Below are positions 5,400-7,712 of a stretch of 7,712 nucleotides of DNA, in pieces (position 1 is the first letter of the stretch; each line of letters begins with the position of its first letter). The stretch spans positions 1-7,712 of the forward strand of contig CBEVZC010000137.1 of the NCBI GenBank assembly GCA_965554225.1, written 5' to 3'. The DNA is from BMS3ABIN04 sp965554225. GTDB taxonomy: Bacteria; Bacteroidota; Ignavibacteria; Ignavibacteriales; Melioribacteraceae. A program made the translations under genes and the position numbers. Below the pieces are notes generated by a model that had not been told where the DNA came from, ran no database searches, and saw nothing but the letters and a program-made list of their open reading frames with translations.

Positions 5400-7032
5400 A
5401 AAAAATAAATTTATTTTTGCCGCTGCAATAATATTTTCTTTCGGATTTTTATTAAAAAGTTCCGATATATATTTTGAAATTTCAAAGTCGATAGACATTT
5501 TTGGCAGAATATATAAAGAAGTGGCGCTAAATTATGTTGATCCTGTTGATCCTGAAGAATTTATGCTTGCAGGAATTAGAGGAATGCTTTCATTATTAGA
5601 TCCTTATACTGTTTATATTGATTCGGATCAGCAGAAAGAGCTTGATCTTATTACAACCGGTAAATACGGCGGCATTGGCGCTACAGTAGGATTAAAAAAC
5701 GGGAACGTAACAATTGTAGATCTTATTGAAGGATATTCTGCCCAAAGACAAGGAATTAGGATAGGAGATATAATAGTTAAAGTTGATAGTGTTAAAATTT
5801 CAAAGGACAATTATGATCAATTAGGAAGTTTGTTAAAGAAACCGGCAGGATCTGAAGTTGCAGTAACAATTTCCCGCGAAGGTGTTAAAGATGATATTGT
5901 GTTCAATCTTGTAAGCGAAGAAATTGAAATTAAAAATTTAACGTATTACGGTTTTGTTCCCGCTAACAGTACGAATGCTTATTTGAAATTAAGCGGTTTT
6001 TCCAGAAGTGCAGGTAGTGAAGTTAAAAAAGCGCTTGTTGATTTGGAAAATAAAAAGAAAGTAAGTTCTATTGTACTTGATTTACGCGGTAATCCGGGCG
6101 GACTTTTAGATGCAGCCATAGGAATTGCGGACAAATTTTTAAAAAAGGGAAATTTAATAGTTTCTGTAATTGGAAGAGATACAAGTAGAATCCAAAAATA
6201 TTTTTCCAAAGAGGTGCCTGTAGCCGGGGATATTAAAATGGCTGTTTTAATAAACGGCGGATCAGCATCAGCTTCGGAAATTCTTTCGGGAGCTATACAA
6301 GATCATGACAGAGGATTTATTATCGGAACAAATTCATTCGGAAAAGGTCTTGTGCAATCCGTAGTGCCGCTATCTTTTAATACGTCATTAAAAATTACTA
6401 CGGCAAAATATTACACACCGAGCGGACGCTGTATTCAAAGGATAGATTATTCGAAAAGTAAAGTATTTAAGAAAAATACTTTTGGAAAGAAAAGAGCTTT
6501 TCATACGGATCATGATAGAATAGTCTATAGCAGCGGCGGAATTAAACCGGATTCCGTAGTTTCTGCACGAAGTGAATCTGAGCAAATAAAATTTTTATTA
6601 GCGCGCGGAATGTTTTTTAAGTTTGCTTCTTATTATTTTAATACCAATAATAATTTGAATTTAATTTCAATAAATGAGAATAAACTTTTTAATCAGTTTA
6701 TTGATTATGTTGATAAACAGAATCTTAATTATACTTCTAACGCCGAAAAAGTATTGGCGGAATTGAATAAAATAGTAATTAAAGAAGATTATAATTCTAA
6801 CGTAAAACAAGATTTGGAAGTTCTTAATAAGAAGTTTGAAAAGATTAAACACCAGGAATTAAAGAAATACAAAACTGATATAATTACGGAAATACTTCAA
6901 GAATTGGCAGCAAGAATTAGCGGACGAAAAGGCAGAATAGAACAAGCGCTAAAGAATGACGGGCAATTTAAAACTGCGTATAACATTTTACAAGATAAAA
7001 AATTGTATTCCAGAATTTTAATTAATGAATGA
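5392..7032 (+). CDS. ctpA: S41 family C-terminal processing peptidase with PDZ domain
   Basis: This is a serine peptidase of the CtpA/CtpB/Prc group, which cleaves exported proteins near the C-terminus. A hydrophobic segment (about 6-22) after KKNK is a signal peptide or membrane anchor, placing the enzyme in the periplasm. A PDZ domain spans about 88-172, with the carboxylate-binding loop near YGGIGATVG (92-100). The catalytic core has LDLRGNPGGLLD (229-240), the nucleophile in GGSASASEILSGA (289-301), best assigned as S293, and general base K318 in GKGLVQ, with Q322. The S293-K318 spacing of 25 matches known CTPs. After YYTPSGRCIQ (340-349), about 190 lysine/asparagine-rich and largely helical residues follow, longer than the tail of minimal CTPs. 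The ATG at 5392 lies inside the end of tmk (8-nt overlap), and the permease start at 7025 overlaps the end of this gene by 8 nt. The symbol is family level; the substrate is unknown. Confidence 0.93.
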   Translation: MSKKNKFIFAAAIIFSFGFLLKSSDIYFEISKSIDIFGRIYKEVALNYVDPVDPEEFMLAGIRGMLSLLDPYTVYIDSDQQKELDLITTGKYGGIGATVGLKNGNVTIVDLIEGYSAQRQGIRIGDIIVKVDSVKISKDNYDQLGSLLKKPAGSEVAVTISREGVKDDIVFNLVSEEIEIKNLTYYGFVPANSTNAYLKLSGFSRSAGSEVKKALVDLENKKKVSSIVLDLRGNPGGLLDAAIGIADKFLKKGNLIVSVIGRDTSRIQKYFSKEVPVAGDIKMAVLINGGSASASEILSGAIQDHDRGFIIGTNSFGKGLVQSVVPLSFNTSLKITTAKYYTPSGRCIQRIDYSKSKVFKKNTFGKKRAFHTDHDRIVYSSGGIKPDSVVSARSESEQIKFLLARGMFFKFASYYFNTNNNLNLISINENKLFNQFIDYVDKQNLNYTSNAEKVLAELNKIVIKEDYNSNVKQDLEVLNKKFEKIKHQELKKYKTDIITEILQELAARISGRKGRIEQALKNDGQFKTAYNILQDKKLYSRILINE

Positions 7033-7712
7033 AATTGTAATAATTATTCTTTACGTACTTGTAGGAATAATTGCCGGTACAGGTTCGGGACTCTTAGGAA
7101 TAGGAGGGGGAATAATTTATATCCCTTCGCTTTATTTCTTGTTGCCTAGAATTGGTGTCGGTCAAGATGAGATTGTATTTGTGGCTATCGCAACTTCTTT
7201 GTTTACAGCTCTGTTCTCTTCCGGCGGTGCATTTTTAAATCATTTAAAAATAAAGAATGTAGATTTTAAGAAAGCTTTGTTATTTGCAAGCGGCAGTATT
7301 ATAATGGCTTTTTTCCTTCCCAAAGTAATAATAAAACTGAACCATATTTACCCAAAAATTATTTTACTGGTCTTAATGATATTAGTATTGATCAGATTTC
7401 TATTTGATAGAAAGAAGGAAATGAAGTCTATATTATTACTAAAAGATTATTACTTAATCTTTTTCGGCTTTCTTACAGGTGCGTTATCTGCATCAAGCGG
7501 TATTGGTGGAGGAGTAGTTGCAGTACCGGCTCTGGCATTGTTCTTCGGACTTCCATTCAAACGTGCTATCGGAACATCTACTTTAGTTGTTTTTCTTACT
7601 TTATTAACGTCATCTTTTAGTTACTGGTTATTAGGAAGTTCTATGCATTCTTCGGGTTCTTTAGGTCTGATAAACCTCTCTGCCGCTATTCCAATGGCTG
7701 TAGGAGCCGGAT
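7025..7712 (+). CDS. TauE/SafE (TSUP) family permease, 3' end beyond the window
   Basis: The open frame gives 229 residues and runs off the right edge, so the protein is incomplete. It is very hydrophobic, with several transmembrane stretches (about 4-24, 51-70, 84-104, 110-128, 142-175, 182-204). It shows the internal duplication of the family: GTGSGLLGIGGGIIYIPSL (18-36) is echoed by GALSASSGIGGGVVAVPAL (152-170), and each repeat is followed by a short ATS/GTS motif (AIATSLF 54-60, AIGTSTL 181-187). TSUP members move small organic or inorganic anions such as sulfite, sulfoacetate or related sulfur and carboxylate compounds across the inner membrane. Substrate cannot be read from sequence. 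The start ATG at 7025 overlaps the peptidase stop by 8 nt (ATGAATGA); a second ATG at 7029 is in a frame that stops after three codons. Full members are usually about 250-300 residues, so perhaps 20-70 are missing. Confidence 0.9.
   Translation, partial: MNEIVIIILYVLVGIIAGTGSGLLGIGGGIIYIPSLYFLLPRIGVGQDEIVFVAIATSLFTALFSSGGAFLNHLKIKNVDFKKALLFASGSIIMAFFLPKVIIKLNHIYPKIILLVLMILVLIRFLFDRKKEMKSILLLKDYYLIFFGFLTGALSASSGIGGGVVAVPALALFFGLPFKRAIGTSTLVVFLTLLTSSFSYWLLGSSMHSSGSLGLINLSAAIPMAVGAG

Noticed and set aside
1..7712. CRISPR arrays, tRNA/rRNA genes, insertion sequences, attachment sites
   Set aside because: No regularly spaced repeats, cloverleaf-like segments, transposase motifs or terminal inverted repeats were seen; the gene order is continuous on one strand.

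Overview
The window is AT-rich and reads almost entirely on the plus strand: seven complete genes and two genes cut by the window edges, with very little non-coding DNA. Nearly all starts lack a Shine-Dalgarno sequence, and the proteins look like those of the Bacteroidota/Chlorobiota/Ignavibacteria assemblage: a full-length Rel enzyme, a YbbR-domain protein beside tmk, and a ~546-residue S41 peptidase. The best guess is an anaerobic or facultative member of Ignavibacteria or a relative. That is inference from style and content; no 16S or other marker is present.

Layout. (1) 1-47 is the last 14 codons of an unidentified gene. (2) 87-2279 is a long bifunctional (p)ppGpp synthetase/hydrolase behind a good sigma70-like promoter (TTTACA-N17-TATAGT). 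(3) 2309-2740 is ruvX, probably on the same transcript. (4) 2741-2872 is a regulatory gap with a weak terminator-like hairpin, an imperfect palindrome and a promoter (TTGACA-N17-TATTTT). (5) 2885-3787 is a two-gene bacterial microcompartment (BMC) unit: a canonical 93-aa hexameric shell protein of the EutM/PduA type, then a 202-aa paralogue whose BMC domain continues into a charged linker and a small helical C-terminal domain. A strong intrinsic terminator (3811-3837) closes this unit. (6) 3851-7712 is a tightly packed run of a YbbR/CdaR-like membrane-anchored protein, thymidylate kinase, an S41 C-terminal processing peptidase and a truncated TauE/SafE-family permease, with a 1-nt gap and then two 8-nt overlaps.

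The housekeeping genes cover stringent response, rRNA processing/Holliday junction resolution, envelope or c-di-AMP-related function, dTTP synthesis and periplasmic proteolysis. The unexpected element is the BMC pair. It has its own promoter, the only clear Shine-Dalgarno in the window and its own terminator, yet there is no pentameric vertex protein, signature enzyme or encapsulated cargo gene beside it. It looks like a satellite shell locus that would supply a major facet protein plus a tailed minor shell protein to a compartment encoded elsewhere, or that builds something other than a classical closed compartment. The tailed paralogue is the most interesting protein here.
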